This document shows, piece by piece, positions 26,633 through 38,919 of a stretch of DNA of 54,408 nt. The notes under the pieces are model-generated. The model did not search any database. It was not told where the DNA came from and saw nothing but the letters and a program-made list of their open reading frames with translations. Origin of the DNA: Thermoanaerobaculales bacterium (GTDB lineage: Bacteria; Acidobacteriota; Thermoanaerobaculia; Thermoanaerobaculales; Sulfomarinibacteraceae); NCBI GenBank assembly GCA_029287235.1, contig JARFRM010000045.1, forward strand, positions 1 through 54,408, given 5' to 3'. Each line of letters begins with the position of its first letter. The first letter of the stretch is position 1. A program made the translations under genes and the position numbers.

Positions 26633-29600
26633 TCAGCTCGCTGTGCGCCCGATGGGAGATTGGTCGCTCTCGGTCGCCTCGGTGTCCCAGTCGCGGCGTC
26701 TCCGACGGATGACGAGCGTGGTGGCCGAATTGTAGGCGACCGGGATCAACACCAAGGTCACCAGGGTCGAGGCAAGCAGCCCGCCGATCACCACCCGCGC
26801 CAGTGGCGCCTGGATCTCGGCGCCCGCGCCGAGGCCGAGCGCCAACGGCAGCAGCCCGAGAACGGTGGTCCCGGTGGTCATGAGGATCGGCCGGAGCCGG
26901 AGGCGGCCGGCCTCGATGACGGCCTCCGCCGTCCCCATCCGATACTCGCGGCGCAGCAGGTTGATGGCGTCGACCAGCACGATGGCGTTGTTGACCACGA
27001 TACCGATGAGCATCATCAGACCCATCAGGCTCTGGATATTGACGGTGGTCCCGGTGACCAGCAGGGTCGGCACCACTCCGACCAGCGCCACCGGCACCGA
27101 CAGCATGACGATCAGGGGATCGACGAATCGTTCGAACTGGGCGGCCATCAGCATATAGACAAGCACCAGCGCCATTACGATGGCGATGGTGAAGTCGCGC
27201 CTCGCCGCCTGTTGCTCCTCGTACTGACCGCCGAAGACCAGAGCGAAGCTTTGGGGGAGCACGAGATCGGAGAGCGCAGGCCGGATCCTATCCACCGCGT
27301 CGCCGAGCGCGACCCCACCCTCGAGGTTGGCCGAGATGTAGGTGACCCGCTGGCCGTCCACCCGCTCGATCTCCACCGGTCCACGGCCGCGGCGGCGTTC
27401 GACCAGGGCCGACAACGGGATCACCGAACCGGCGTCGGTCCGGAGCACGATGTGGTCGAGATCGGCGGCGTGGAGCCGGTCCTCGGGCCGCAGCCGGACG
27501 ACGATGGGGAACTCGTCACCGCCCTCCCGAAAGCGTCCGGCCTCGAGACCTCCGACGTTGGCCATCAGGGTGCGCCCGACCTCCTCGACCGACAGCCCGA
27601 CCTCGGCGATCCGCTCGCGGTCGAGCTCGAGCCGCTCCTCGGGGCGCCCCTCGCGCCGACTGACCCGGACGTCGGTCACCCCCGGAACGGCCTCCATCCG
27701 GCGACGAATGTCAGCGGCGATCCGGTCGGCGCGATCGAGATCCCAACCGCGGAGTTCGATCTCCACGGCGTTGCCGCCGCCGGAGCTAAACACCCGGTTG
27801 AGCATCCACAACCCCTGTTGCGCCTCGACGTCGATCTCGGCCCCGGGCACCTGGCCGTCCACCGCCCGTCGGACCCGGTCGGCCATTTCGGTGCTGCCCA
27901 TGGAGCGCCGGTCGCGCGGCTCGAGCTTGAGTTCGACTGCAGCGCTGTCGCCGCGCACCTCGGTGGAGACCACCTTGATGTCGTCGTCGGGGAGCACCCC
28001 GCGCACCTTGCGCTCGAGCTCGTCGAGGTAGCTCCGGGCGACGGCGATGTTGGTTCCTCGGGCCATTTCGAGCTCGATGTCGATCTCGTCGGCCTCGGTT
28101 CGCGGCGCGAGCTCCACCGAGACCAGCGGCCACAGAAGCAGTACGCCGGCGAGCAGCGCGCCGGTGATGGCGAAGACCCGGCCTCGGTGCCGGATCGCCG
28201 CCGTCAGGAGCTCGGTGTACCGGCTCTCGAGGCGGCGGAATCCCGTGAAGAAGCGGGACGAGGCGCGGTCGGCGTCGCTCCGGATCGCGAGAAAGCGGGA
28301 TCCGAGCACCGGTACCAGGGTGAGCGCGACCAGGAGCGAGCAAGCCAGGGCGAAGACCACCACCAGCGCCAGAGCCTGGAACAAGGCGCCGCTGGTGGTG
28401 CGGGCGAAGATCACCGGGAGAAAGATGACGCAGGTGGTGAGGGTCGAGGCGATGATCGCGCCCGACACTTCGCGCGCCCCGACCCCAGCCGCTTCCTCGG
28501 GCGGCAGACCGCTCTCCTCGCGTTTCCGGACGATGCTCTCGAGCACGACGATGGCGCTGTCGACGATGAGACCGACGCCGAGGGCGAGACCGCCGAAGGT
28601 CATCTGGTTGAGGGTCATACCGCCGAAGAAGAGCAGACCGAAGGTGGCGATCACCGACACCGGGATCGACAGCGCGATGATGGCCGTACTCGACCGGCTG
28701 CGGAGGAAGAAGTAGAGCACGGCGACGGCAAGGAGCGAGCCCCACAGCGCGGAGCTGCGGACGCTGTCGATCGATTGGCGGATGAACTCGCTCTGGTCGC
28801 TCACCACCGTCAGGTGGACGTCGTCGCGCTCGCGGTTGATCCGGTCCATCTCGCGCCGCACCGCTTCGGCCACCGCCACCGTGTTGGCGCCGCTCTGCTT
28901 CTGGATCCCGACGCTGATCGCCGGTGCGCCGTTCATCTCGACCAGATAGCGGACGTCCTCGTAGCCGTCGCGAACGGTGGCCACGTCGCGCACCCGGATC
29001 GGTTTTCCCAGCGGGCTGGCAACCACCGTCCGGGCGACCGCCTGCACCGACGGGTACTCGCCCATGGCGCGGACGTAGAGGTCGTTGGAGCCGCTCTTGA
29101 CGTTGCCCGCGGGTAAGGTCACGTTCTCGCGCAGCAGTGCTTGCTGAACATCGAGGGCGGTGAGGCCGGCGGCTCGCAGGCGGTCGCGATGGAGATCGAC
29201 GCGGATCTCTCGCCGGATTCCACCGCGGATCGTGATCGCTCCGACCCCGGGGATCTGTTCGAACCGTCGCGCGAGATCGTCCTCGAGCATTCGAGTGAGG
29301 CTCTCCAGGTCGCGGGTCGACGTCGCCGCCAGCGCGACGACCTCGATCATGTCGAGATCGAGCTTGAAGATCTGTGGGGTCTCGGCCTCGATGGGCAGAT
29401 CATCGCGGATCCGGTCGAGCGCGGCGCGCAGGTCGTTGGCCGCCTCGTCGATGTTTGCGTCGCGGGAAAACCGCAGACGGATCCGGCTCGAACCCTCCTC
29501 CGACTGCGAGGTGATGCGCTCGAGGTTCGGCAGACCCGACACCGCGTTTTCAATCGGGTCGGTGATGATCTGCTCGATCTCCTCGGGGCCGACGTTCGGG

Positions 29601-29755
29601 TAGGAGACACGGACGGTTAACTCGGTGAACTCGATCTTCGGCAGCAGGTCGACGGGCAGCGTGCGCAGCGAGACCAGACCCACCACGATCAGCATCAGAT
29701 AGACCATGGCCGTGGCCACGGGTCGACGGATGGCGAGCGCCGACAGATCGGCCAT
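26633..29755 (-). CDS. RND efflux pump, HAE1/AcrB family
   Basis: The 1040-residue inner-membrane transporter starts MADLSALAIRRPVATAMVYL and has the full RND plan: two six-helix halves and two periplasmic porter regions. Visible hallmarks are YPNVGPEEIEQIITDPIE, GLALGVGLIVDSAIVVLE (helix 4, with one Asp where AcrB has DD), the FFGGMTLNQMTFGG loop, and LMGLMMLIGIVVNNAIVLVD (helix 10). It exports hydrophobic or amphiphilic compounds with the MFP subunit. The start overlaps the MFP stop (TGATG), so translation is coupled. No outer-membrane TolC gene is in the window. Confidence 0.93.
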   Translation of the reverse strand: MADLSALAIRRPVATAMVYLMLIVVGLVSLRTLPVDLLPKIEFTELTVRVSYPNVGPEEIEQIITDPIENAVSGLPNLERITSQSEEGSSRIRLRFSRDANIDEAANDLRAALDRIRDDLPIEAETPQIFKLDLDMIEVVALAATSTRDLESLTRMLEDDLARRFEQIPGVGAITIRGGIRREIRVDLHRDRLRAAGLTALDVQQALLRENVTLPAGNVKSGSNDLYVRAMGEYPSVQAVARTVVASPLGKPIRVRDVATVRDGYEDVRYLVEMNGAPAISVGIQKQSGANTVAVAEAVRREMDRINRERDDVHLTVVSDQSEFIRQSIDSVRSSALWGSLLAVAVLYFFLRSRSSTAIIALSIPVSVIATFGLLFFGGMTLNQMTFGGLALGVGLIVDSAIVVLESIVRKREESGLPPEEAAGVGAREVSGAIIASTLTTCVIFLPVIFARTTSGALFQALALVVVFALACSLLVALTLVPVLGSRFLAIRSDADRASSRFFTGFRRLESRYTELLTAAIRHRGRVFAITGALLAGVLLLWPLVSVELAPRTEADEIDIELEMARGTNIAVARSYLDELERKVRGVLPDDDIKVVSTEVRGDSAAVELKLEPRDRRSMGSTEMADRVRRAVDGQVPGAEIDVEAQQGLWMLNRVFSSGGGNAVEIELRGWDLDRADRIAADIRRRMEAVPGVTDVRVSRREGRPEERLELDRERIAEVGLSVEEVGRTLMANVGGLEAGRFREGGDEFPIVVRLRPEDRLHAADLDHIVLRTDAGSVIPLSALVERRRGRGPVEIERVDGQRVTYISANLEGGVALGDAVDRIRPALSDLVLPQSFALVFGGQYEEQQAARRDFTIAIVMALVLVYMLMAAQFERFVDPLIVMLSVPVALVGVVPTLLVTGTTVNIQSLMGLMMLIGIVVNNAIVLVDAINLLRREYRMGTAEAVIEAGRLRLRPILMTTGTTVLGLLPLALGLGAGAEIQAPLARVVIGGLLASTLVTLVLIPVAYNSATTLVIRRRRRDWDTEATESDQSPIGRTAS

Positions 29756-31158
29756 CAGCGCTCCTCGGCTGCGGCGGCGCGGATCACCTCGTCAACTGCC
29801 GCCGTGCTCTCCGGAAGCTCGGCGCCGAGGGTGCGCGCCACCACCCGCTGTTTGGCGAGAAAGCGTTCGAGCAGGTCCTCGCGCTGGAGGCTCGCCAGAT
29901 CGAGGATGTGGGTCCAGGTGGTCGGTCGGACCCGGGCGAGGATCGCCCCGCCGGTGGCTTCGAGCGACTCCTGCAGCAGATGCTGACCGATGGTCACCAC
30001 CCATTCGTTCTCGTCGACCCCTTGGACGGCGACCCGGCTCCCACCGTCGGCGACAACGGTGACCCGTCGAATCTCGACCGCTCGCGGCTGATCGGGAACG
30101 TCGTTGCTCGCCGCTTCGGGTTCGGCGAGCCCCGTGTCGTCGGTGACGACAAACACCACCCAGTCACCGGTCAGTGGGTTCTCCCAAAGTGCGCTCGACG
30201 GCAGCAGCGTCGATGCGGCGGTGCTGCCCGCCAGCACCTCGACGGCGACGAACATCCCGGGTCGGAGCGACGCTGACGCTCCGAGCACATCGATCTCCGC
30301 CTTGGTGCTGAAGCTCTCCGAGTCGAGAAAGGGCGAGATCCGAGAGATCGCGGCCCCGACCCCGGCCCCCGATCCGCGGCCGGTGTCGATCCGAACCGGT
30401 GTCCCGACAGACACGGTTTCGAGCATCTCCTGGGTCAGGGGCACCTCGACCACGAGATCGTCGAGATCGCCGAGGACGAACAGCGCCGACGACGAGCCCA
30501 CCACCATCCCGACCTCGACGTTGCGGCGGCCGATCACGCCGGAAACCGGGGCGCGCATCGTCGCTTTGGCGAGTTCCGAACGCCGCTCCTGAACCGTGGC
30601 GCGGGCCTGTTCGACGGAGGCCTCGGCCTGACCGGCACCGGCGTCGATGGCGGTGAGCTGGGCCTCCATCGTCTCCAGATCGAGCTCGCTGGTCAGTCCG
30701 TCCGCCGCCAGGGCCCGGGTGCGGACAACCCTGGCCCGGATCTCCTCGACCCGGGCGCGCGCCTCGTTGGCCGACGCTTCGGCGACGCGGAGCTCGGCCT
30801 CGGTCCGCCGCAGCTGCTCGGTGAGGGTCTCGGGGTCGAGTCGAACCAGGGGCTGACCGGACGTGACCCGGTCGCCGTCGCGGACCAGGACCTCGACCAC
30901 CGTGCCGTTGATCTCGGGCCGGATGGCCACTTGGTTGCGGGCGCGGACCACGCCGCTGAGCTCCTCGGCGAGGGGCAGCGAGCCGTGCCGTGCCGGCACC
31001 GCCTCCACCGGCGGCGCCGAGACCGCGCCTTCTTCGCCGCCCGACCCGCCTCCGCAGGCGAACGTCGCGATCGCGAGCGCGATCGCCAAGACGGATCGCC
31101 ACGACCCAGCGGTCGCGGCGTTGAGATCATTCAGGTGGTCCGAGCGATGTCGATGCAA
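29755..31158 (-). CDS. RND periplasmic adaptor (MFP/HlyD family) lipoprotein
   Basis: The frame is open to 31305, but a TTG at 31158 with AAGGAG 7 bases upstream fits best. It gives a lipoprotein signal (VLAIALAIATFAC, then GGGSGG). The order is an N-terminal beta-barrel strand and lipoyl half (RNQVAIRPEINGTVVEVLVRDGD), an alpha-helical hairpin (about residues 100-170), a second lipoyl half (MRAPVSGVIGRRNVEVGMVV) and a membrane-proximal domain (EIRRVTVVADGGSRVAVQGV). The extra C-terminal stretch of about 60 residues after ARVRPT is unusual. It is the adaptor of the pump encoded next. Confidence 0.88.
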   Translation of the reverse strand: MHRHRSDHLNDLNAATAGSWRSVLAIALAIATFACGGGSGGEEGAVSAPPVEAVPARHGSLPLAEELSGVVRARNQVAIRPEINGTVVEVLVRDGDRVTSGQPLVRLDPETLTEQLRRTEAELRVAEASANEARARVEEIRARVVRTRALAADGLTSELDLETMEAQLTAIDAGAGQAEASVEQARATVQERRSELAKATMRAPVSGVIGRRNVEVGMVVGSSSALFVLGDLDDLVVEVPLTQEMLETVSVGTPVRIDTGRGSGAGVGAAISRISPFLDSESFSTKAEIDVLGASASLRPGMFVAVEVLAGSTAASTLLPSSALWENPLTGDWVVFVVTDDTGLAEPEAASNDVPDQPRAVEIRRVTVVADGGSRVAVQGVDENEWVVTIGQHLLQESLEATGGAILARVRPTTWTHILDLASLQREDLLERFLAKQRVVARTLGAELPESTAAVDEVIRAAAAEER

Positions 31159-31321
31159 AGGGCAACTCCTTGGCGGCAGTCCCACCATACCAGGCAACAT
31201 TGCGGCATCTCGCAACATTGCAGGGTGCTCGACTCGGGTGGGTGGCCGCACTCCTTCACCGGACACACCTCGAGCGACGCTGGGTGGCGGGAGGATTCTA
31301 GACATAATCCAAAATTAGACT

Positions 31322-31327
31322 TATACT
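31322..31327 (+). promoter_or_regulatory. -10 box of perR-katG (leaderless start)
   Basis: TATACT lies 7 bases before the perR ATG. No strong -35 box is visible, as expected for a regulated promoter. The AT-rich stretch 31296-31320, with two AGACATAAT/AGACTTATA-like half-sites, may be the PerR operator. Confidence 0.45.
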
Positions 31328-31334
31328 TGATCTC

Positions 31335-33979
<2,645 letters not shown>

Positions 33980-34002
33980 CCGGAGCCACAGTCAGCTCGA
34001 AT

Positions 34003-34028
34003 GGCCCCGGCGATCTGCCGCCGGGGCC
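34003..34028 (+). terminator. Hairpin after katG
   Basis: GGCCCCGGCG (34003-34012) and CGCCGGGGCC (34019-34028) form a perfect 10-bp stem with a 6-base loop, 24 bases past the katG stop. It is very GC-rich and lacks a T-run. Confidence 0.5.
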
Positions 34029-34110
34029 CCGACGGATCCGGGGATGGAGAATCTCCCTGCCCTCGATCCAGACAACCGAACCCGAAGGTGAAGGTGGAAT
34101 CGAGGTTGCC

Positions 34111-34743
34111 GTGCGAGATTCAAAACGTGACACGATCGACACCTCGACGACGTCGTGGGTGGATGTCTACCGGCGTCTGACCGAGGTCGTGATTCCTCGG
34201 CCGATCGCGCTGGTGGCGACGGTCGACCCAGACGGCATCGCCAACGTGGCGCCGTTCTCGTTCTTCACGGTGGTGTCGTCGAATCCGCCATTCATCGCGT
34301 TCGCCCCGCATCGTATGGGGCGCACCGGGACCAAAAAGGACACGCTGCGCAACGTCGAGGCGGTCGGTGAGTTTACGGTGTCGGTGGTCACCGAGGAGAT
34401 CGCCGAGCGTGTCAACGCATGCGCAGCGCCACTGCCGTACGGCGACAGCGAGTTCGAGCATTCGGGTTTGACGCCCGTGGCGGCCGAGCGGGTGAAGGCG
34501 CCGCTGGTAGCCGAGTCACCGGTGGGGCTTGAGTGCATGCTTGAGGAGATTCGCGTCTACGGGGACGAGGGCGGGGCTGGATCGCTGGTCGTTGGCCGCG
34601 TGGTGCTGATGCACCTCGAGGCCGCGGTGCGGGACCCAGCCGACGGCCGGGTGGTCCACGAGCAACTCCGCGCCGTCGGCCGCATGGGCGGCTCGCTGTG
34701 GTGTCGGACGCTCGACACCTTCCCGCTCAAACGCCCCAGCTGA
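34111..34743 (+). CDS. Flavin reductase-like FMN-binding protein
   Basis: GTG start at 34111 with GAGG upstream. The 210-residue protein is a split-barrel flavin reductase-like protein: VVIPRPIALVATVDPDGIANVAPFSFFTVV and PPFIAFAP, then DTLRNVEAVGEFTVSVVTEE. These motifs bind FMN and shape the dimer interface in the family. It follows katG by 131 bases and precedes the mhqO/mhqD pair on the opposite strand. The likely role is reduction of flavin or quinone-like acceptors; the partner is unknown. Confidence 0.85.
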   Translation: MRDSKRDTIDTSTTSWVDVYRRLTEVVIPRPIALVATVDPDGIANVAPFSFFTVVSSNPPFIAFAPHRMGRTGTKKDTLRNVEAVGEFTVSVVTEEIAERVNACAAPLPYGDSEFEHSGLTPVAAERVKAPLVAESPVGLECMLEEIRVYGDEGGAGSLVVGRVVLMHLEAAVRDPADGRVVHEQLRAVGRMGGSLWCRTLDTFPLKRPS

Positions 34744-34767
34744 CGCATCTCGAAGCTCAGCGACATC

Positions 34768-35487
34768 TCAGCCGGAGTGGTTCCTCACCGCCGTCGATCC
34801 GCTCCCGTACCCATCCGCCAGCCCGCGCATCGTGGCCTCAACCCAGTCCAGCTCATCGCGGGTGATGGTGTGGGGCAAGCCGGGGTAGATCCGTTTCTCC
34901 ACTCGCGCCCCCATGCGGCCAAGCACCTCCTCCGTCTCGTCGACCCTCCACAGCGGAACGTGAGGGTCGCGGTCCGAGCAGCCGAGAAAGACCGGGGTGC
35001 CGTGGAAGGCGCCGGTGTAGTCGCGGGGTGCGTTGTGGTCGCCGATCAGTCCTCCGGTCAGCGCCACCACGCCGCCCCATCGCCGTGCGAGGCGGGAGGC
35101 AAACTCGGTGATCAGACAGGCGCCCTGGGAGAACCCGAGGAGGACGATGTTCTCGGGCCCGATGCCGCGTTCCGCCAGCTCGTCCACCACCGCTTCAATC
35201 GTGACCAGTCCGGACGACAGCCCGGGTTCGTTGGCTGCGATGGGGGCGAGAAAGCTGGTCGGATACCAGCTCCGGGGATGAGGTGTTGACTCCGACGCTC
35301 CGGGAGCCAAGAAGGTGAAGCCAAGATCATCCGGGAGCTCGTCGGCGAGGGTCAGGATCGACTCCGGTGTCGCGCCCCGGCCGTGGACGAGGATCACGGC
35401 GCGCTCGGCTTCCTGCGGAGTGATGCCGCCGCGCACGATCCTGCCGTCGGCGTGGATGTGGTCGAAGGAGCGACGCTGCCCGGTCAC
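34768..35487 (-). CDS. MhqD-like carboxylesterase/phospholipase-type hydrolase
   Basis: The GTG at 35487 overlaps the stop of the upstream dioxygenase (GTGA); the longer frame to 35751 is rejected. The alpha/beta-hydrolase fold shows VILVHGRGATPESIL (oxyanion), GFSQGAC (nucleophile Ser), CSDRDPHVP (Asp) and LPHTITRDE (His), a complete triad. It pairs with an MhqO-like gene as in the catechol/quinone-resistance operons of Firmicutes. It probably hydrolyses ring-cleavage or thioester products. Confidence 0.85.
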   Translation of the reverse strand: MTGQRRSFDHIHADGRIVRGGITPQEAERAVILVHGRGATPESILTLADELPDDLGFTFLAPGASESTPHPRSWYPTSFLAPIAANEPGLSSGLVTIEAVVDELAERGIGPENIVLLGFSQGACLITEFASRLARRWGGVVALTGGLIGDHNAPRDYTGAFHGTPVFLGCSDRDPHVPLWRVDETEEVLGRMGARVEKRIYPGLPHTITRDELDWVEATMRGLADGYGSGSTAVRNHSG

Positions 35488-36452
35488 GCGGCGACTCCCG
35501 TGTCCTTGCGCTGAGGGTCCTCGAGCGACGGCAGCACCTGCTCGATGCGGTTGCGGTGGCTCTCGATCCACGGCGGTAGCCGCAGTTCGCTGCCCAGCTG
35601 ATCCACGGACTCGTCGGTGGCGAAACCGGGGTTGTCGGTGGCAAGCTCGAACAGCACACCGCCGGGCTCCCTGAAATACACGGAGTGGAAGTACATACGG
35701 TCCTTCACCTCGGTGGTAGGATGGCCGGCCTCGGAAAGGCGATTCTGCCACTCGGCCTCGGCGTCATCGTCGGCCACGCGGAACGCGACGTGGTGGACCG
35801 AGCCCCCTGCGACCCGTCCGGGGGCCATATTCGGATCGTGGAGCAGGTCCACAAAGGCGCCGGAGCCGCCCCCGCCCGACTCGTAACGGACGCGCTGCCC
35901 GTCCGCCGCCACCTGACGGAAACCCATGGCGGCGACCAGCAGTCGCTCGGTCGTTGCGCTGTCCGCATGGAGCAACGTGACGCTGTCGAAACCGCGGATC
36001 GCGTGTTCGACCGGTACCGACGATCCGTCCCACGGCTGCCGGTTTTGTTCCGGCCCGGAGCTTTCGATCAGTTCGAGACGGAGCCCGTCGGGATCTGCGA
36101 ACGAGAGACCCGGAGCGCCGAAACGCGTGAGATCCGCGGTGCGAACCAGTGTTTCTTCGAGGCGCTGACGCCAGTAGGCGAGGCTGTTCTCGGGTACGGC
36201 GAACGTTGTGGTCGACGTCTGGCCGGAGCCGAGAACTCCGCGGCGGACTCTCGCCCGGGGGAAAAAGGTCATCACAGTTCCGGGGCTGCCAACGCCGTCT
36301 CCGTAGTAGAGGTGATAGGTGGATGGATCGTCGAAGTTGACGGTTTTCTTGATGAGTCGGAGCCCCAGGACTCCGGCGTAGAAGTCGACGTTTGTCTGCG
36401 GATCGCCCGCGATCGCGGTCACGTGGTGGATTCCGAGAATCGGCGTTTTCAT
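35484..36452 (-). CDS. MhqO-like ring-cleaving dioxygenase (VOC/glyoxalase)
   Basis: GGGAGG precedes the ATG at 36452; the frame upstream is non-coding. The 322-residue protein has two VOC modules: ILGIHHVTAIAGDPQTNVDFYAGVLGL (first metal His) and GGSVHHVAFRVADDDAEAEW with GVLFELATDNPGF (His and Glu). This arrangement is typical of extradiol dioxygenases of the LinE/MhqO type. It probably opens hydroquinone or catechol rings using Fe(II). It is translationally coupled to the hydrolase. Confidence 0.88.
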   Translation of the reverse strand: MKTPILGIHHVTAIAGDPQTNVDFYAGVLGLRLIKKTVNFDDPSTYHLYYGDGVGSPGTVMTFFPRARVRRGVLGSGQTSTTTFAVPENSLAYWRQRLEETLVRTADLTRFGAPGLSFADPDGLRLELIESSGPEQNRQPWDGSSVPVEHAIRGFDSVTLLHADSATTERLLVAAMGFRQVAADGQRVRYESGGGGSGAFVDLLHDPNMAPGRVAGGSVHHVAFRVADDDAEAEWQNRLSEAGHPTTEVKDRMYFHSVYFREPGGVLFELATDNPGFATDESVDQLGSELRLPPWIESHRNRIEQVLPSLEDPQRKDTGVAA

Positions 36453-36710
36453 GTGTCCTCCCTGCGACGTATTGATGTGCCGGGTCCCGTGTTCCGGAGG
36501 ACGTGATTCGTTCACGGTCAGCGCGGTTTCGAGAGCCCGGCGCGTCGTACCTTGGCTGCACAACGGATGTCGAGGCGAAATCATTGCAGCGCACCGGGGC
36601 ATCTTTGATGGTGGCGTGCTTCGTTATGGAAATCTTGCGTGACCATGAGCTCACCGAGGAATGCAGACGCAGAAATCGCCGCTGCCGAAGGCGTCAGGAG
36701 GAGAGGGATC

Positions 36711-36939
36711 GTGACCAGCAGTGGATGTTCGATTGTCGTGGGAGCAGGGCCCGGCATCGGAGCTGAGATCGGAAGATTGCTGGCGAGCGAGGGCGATGCC
36801 CGAAATGGCGGCCGCCAAGGGCGAGGACGGTCTGATCGACCCCAAGAACATCGCCGCCGCAATGCTGTGGCTGCATCGGCAGCCGCGGGATGCGTGGACC
36901 TTCGAGCTCGATCTGCGGCCATTCAAGGAGAGCTGGTAG
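36711..36939 (+). pseudogene. SDR gene with large internal deletion
   Basis: One frame (around 36711-36795) reads SGCSIVVGAGPGIGAEIGRLLASEGDA, an SDR nucleotide-binding start. The next frame (to the stop at 36937-36939) reads KGEDGLIDPKNIAAAMLWLH then QPRDAWTFELDLRPFKESW, an SDR C-terminus. About 170 central codons, including the catalytic Tyr-Lys, are missing, and the two ends are out of frame. Confidence 0.72.
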
Positions 36940-36981
36940 GCGAAGCGAGCTCGAGAACGACCCAAGGGAGAACCGTCAGCC

Positions 36982-37055
36982 ATGGACTCTCGAACGATCG
37001 AACGTTGGCCCGAGCTGCCGTACGATGCGTGGAAGGAAACCCTCGCCACATTCGG
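36982..37055 (+). pseudogene. DUF5996-like gene, 5' stub
   Basis: From the ATG at 36982 the frame reads MDSRTIERWPELPYDAWKET then LATFG, matching the start of DUF5996 proteins (WPxLPxxxWxxTxxTLH). The similarity breaks at about 37055, where thioredoxin-reductase-like coding begins in another frame. Confidence 0.5.
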
Positions 37056-37337
37056 CAGGCGTTCATCTTCATCGGCGCGAACCCGAACACGGGGTGGCTG
37101 CCGTCGGAGGTCGCCCTCGACGCCAAGGGCTTCATTCTTAGCGGTCGGGACATCGATCCTGGCGACCTGGTTTTGGAGGCTTGGCCCAGGAGGCGTCAAC
37201 CCTGTTTGCTCGAGACCAGCGTGCCTGGCCTGTCTACCGCGGGGCACGTCCGCTCCGGATCCACCAAGTGCGTCGCCTCGGCGGTCGGGGAGGGTTTGAT
37301 TTCGGTCAGCTTCATTCATCGGGTCCTGGCGGAGTAG
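37056..37337 (+). pseudogene. Thioredoxin reductase-like flavoprotein, 3' fragment
   Basis: The frame ending at 37337 reads FIFIGANPNTGWLPSEVALD, GFILSGRDID, LLETSVPGLSTAGHVRSGST and VASAVGEGLISVSFIHRVLA. These are the last about 90 residues of FAD-dependent thioredoxin-reductase-like proteins, including the motif before the second FAD contact (normally TSVPGxFAAGDVR, here TAGHVR). There is no start codon or N-terminal part. Confidence 0.7.
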
Positions 37338-37412
37338 CCGGGGCGTTGTTTCCGCTGCTGAGTGTTCGGGTACCTTCTACAGAGTGCGGGTGCTGGAGAA
37401 CGACACCATCGA

Positions 37413-38105
37413 TCAGGCTGAACACAGCGTGGACAAAGCTCCCGTTTTGACGTATGCAACGCAGCCGTTTTCCGAGCGCGCTTCGAGCGTCGTGCCGGCG
37501 GGCAGCCGAAGCCAGGTTCCGCCGGGATAGCGTCCCTCGGAATCTTCGAAGGCCCCCTCGATGACAAAGAACTCGGCGCCTCCCGGGAACTCCCGCGGGC
37601 CTGGCGCCGCGCCCGGCGCCCAGCGTTCAAGACACGTGACATCCGGAAACCGGTCGTCTTCGTAAAGGGTCTTCTGCTCGATTCCCCGACGAGTGGTGGT
37701 TTCCCACCTCATGTCGCGCGTCAGGGTCCGGCGAAACTCGCGGCCTTCCCCACCGTACTGACGGAGCTTCACCAGGATCAGGCAACCGGTTTCGGAATGG
37801 GGAGCATGGCGGAACCCTTCGGGATTGAGGAGGTGGGTCCCTTCGTGGGCGTCCCCCAGGTGATCCGAAAACGTTCCCTTGATGACGAAGATCTCCTCGC
37901 CCTCCGGATGGTCGTGCTCAGGAAACGAGGATCCCGCAAGATAGCGGACGAAGGTCGTGACCTGACCGGACTCGACCTCGCCCACCAAATGGAGGCGTTT
38001 CCGCAGCACGGCCCCCGCTGGGCTTGGAGCCCAGTCCATCTCCCGCGTGTCCATCACCGCTCGGATCGACATGTCCTCGTTGAGAAATTCCGTCGTGAGC
38101 TTCAT
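37413..38105 (-). CDS. Bicupin protein, ChrR-like
   Basis: The 230-residue protein has two cupin modules. The first holds metal ligands in FPEHDHPEGEEIFVIKGTFSD and FRHAPHSE. The second (EFPGGAEFFVIEGAFEDSEGRYPGGTWLRLPAG) lacks most of the His residues. This arrangement matches the cupin domain of the ChrR family without its N-terminal anti-sigma Zn domain. A role in sensing or scavenging oxidants is plausible. The start at 38105 has a GAGG-like site; M12 is possible. Confidence 0.78.
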   Translation of the reverse strand: MKLTTEFLNEDMSIRAVMDTREMDWAPSPAGAVLRKRLHLVGEVESGQVTTFVRYLAGSSFPEHDHPEGEEIFVIKGTFSDHLGDAHEGTHLLNPEGFRHAPHSETGCLILVKLRQYGGEGREFRRTLTRDMRWETTTRRGIEQKTLYEDDRFPDVTCLERWAPGAAPGPREFPGGAEFFVIEGAFEDSEGRYPGGTWLRLPAGTTLEARSENGCVAYVKTGALSTLCSA

Positions 38106-38163
38106 CGCCTCGTCCTTCTGTGGTTGACGGTCATTCTATCCGTTTCCACTCGATCGAGGCTGG

Positions 38164-38797
38164 GTGCCGGGCAGCGATATGCCGCCCTACCGAGGCAGGG
38201 CCTCCAAACCCGTCGGTACGATCCACCAGCGCTTCCAGCGGCGGTGCGGTTTCTGGCGCAGCTTCGTCGACGAGCAGGTGCTGCGCTACCTCGACTGCGG
38301 GCTCTTTGGCGTGGGACGGGGCGGGGACGGTGCGGTACCGGCGCAAGCGGGGGCACGAGGTCTCGGGGTTGAACGAGCATGAGGCGGAGGCCTGAGACCC
38401 GGCCGAGTTCATTGCCCGCGTCATCATGCACATCCCGGAGCCCAGGCGGCACCTGGTGAGGTACTACGCGTGGTACTCGAACGTGTCGCGAGGGAAGAGG
38501 CGGAAGGCAGACGCCGAGCAGGAGGAGGGTGGGGGCGTGAGGGCGGGCGCGTCGCCCCGCGCCGACCGTGGCGAGACGCGCGACGCCCGCGCCATGCGGC
38601 GGTGCTGGGCGCGACTGATCAAGAGAAATTACGAGGTCGACCCGCTGGTGTGCCCCTCGTGCGGTGGCACGATGAAGGTGATCGCATTCATCACCGAGCA
38701 CGCCGTGGTCGACGCGATCCAGAGGCATCTCGCGGCGGCCGAGGCGAAATCACCTCGCGGCCCACCGGGCGCAGCGGCTCTCTCCGTCGCTTCTTGA
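38164..38797 (+). pseudogene. IS91 family transposase remnant
   Basis: One frame holds RCGFWRSFVDEQVLRYLDCG, the N-terminal part of IS91-type (HUH, rolling-circle) transposases. A second frame carries VRYRRKRGHEVSGLNEHEAE, then an in-frame TGA at 38393-38395. After the stop it continues DPAEFIARVIMHIPEPRRHL, VRYYAWYSNVSRGKRRKA and CPSCGGTMKVIAFITE, the C-terminal end. The catalytic middle is missing and at least one stop and one frameshift are present, so it is dead. Confidence 0.8.
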
Positions 38798-38919
38798 GTC
38801 TCGTGCCGGCAGCTGCCGACTGTGCGGGGTGTGCTCGTGGCGGTAGCTCCCGGGGGTCGGAATTGGAGATCGAGAGCCCTGTGCCGGGCCAAAGCTCCGA
38901 ATTGGGCGGCGCCTCCTGA

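Noticed and set aside
26486..29116. 876-residue plus-strand open frame
   Set aside because: It lies wholly antisense to the RND pump, is rich in His, Asp, Arg and Gly as expected for the complement of GC-rich coding DNA, and shows no domain.
35487..35751. 88-residue N-terminal extension of the MhqD-like hydrolase
   Set aside because: It overlaps the dioxygenase gene in another frame and is Arg-rich; the GTG overlapping the upstream stop is the better start.
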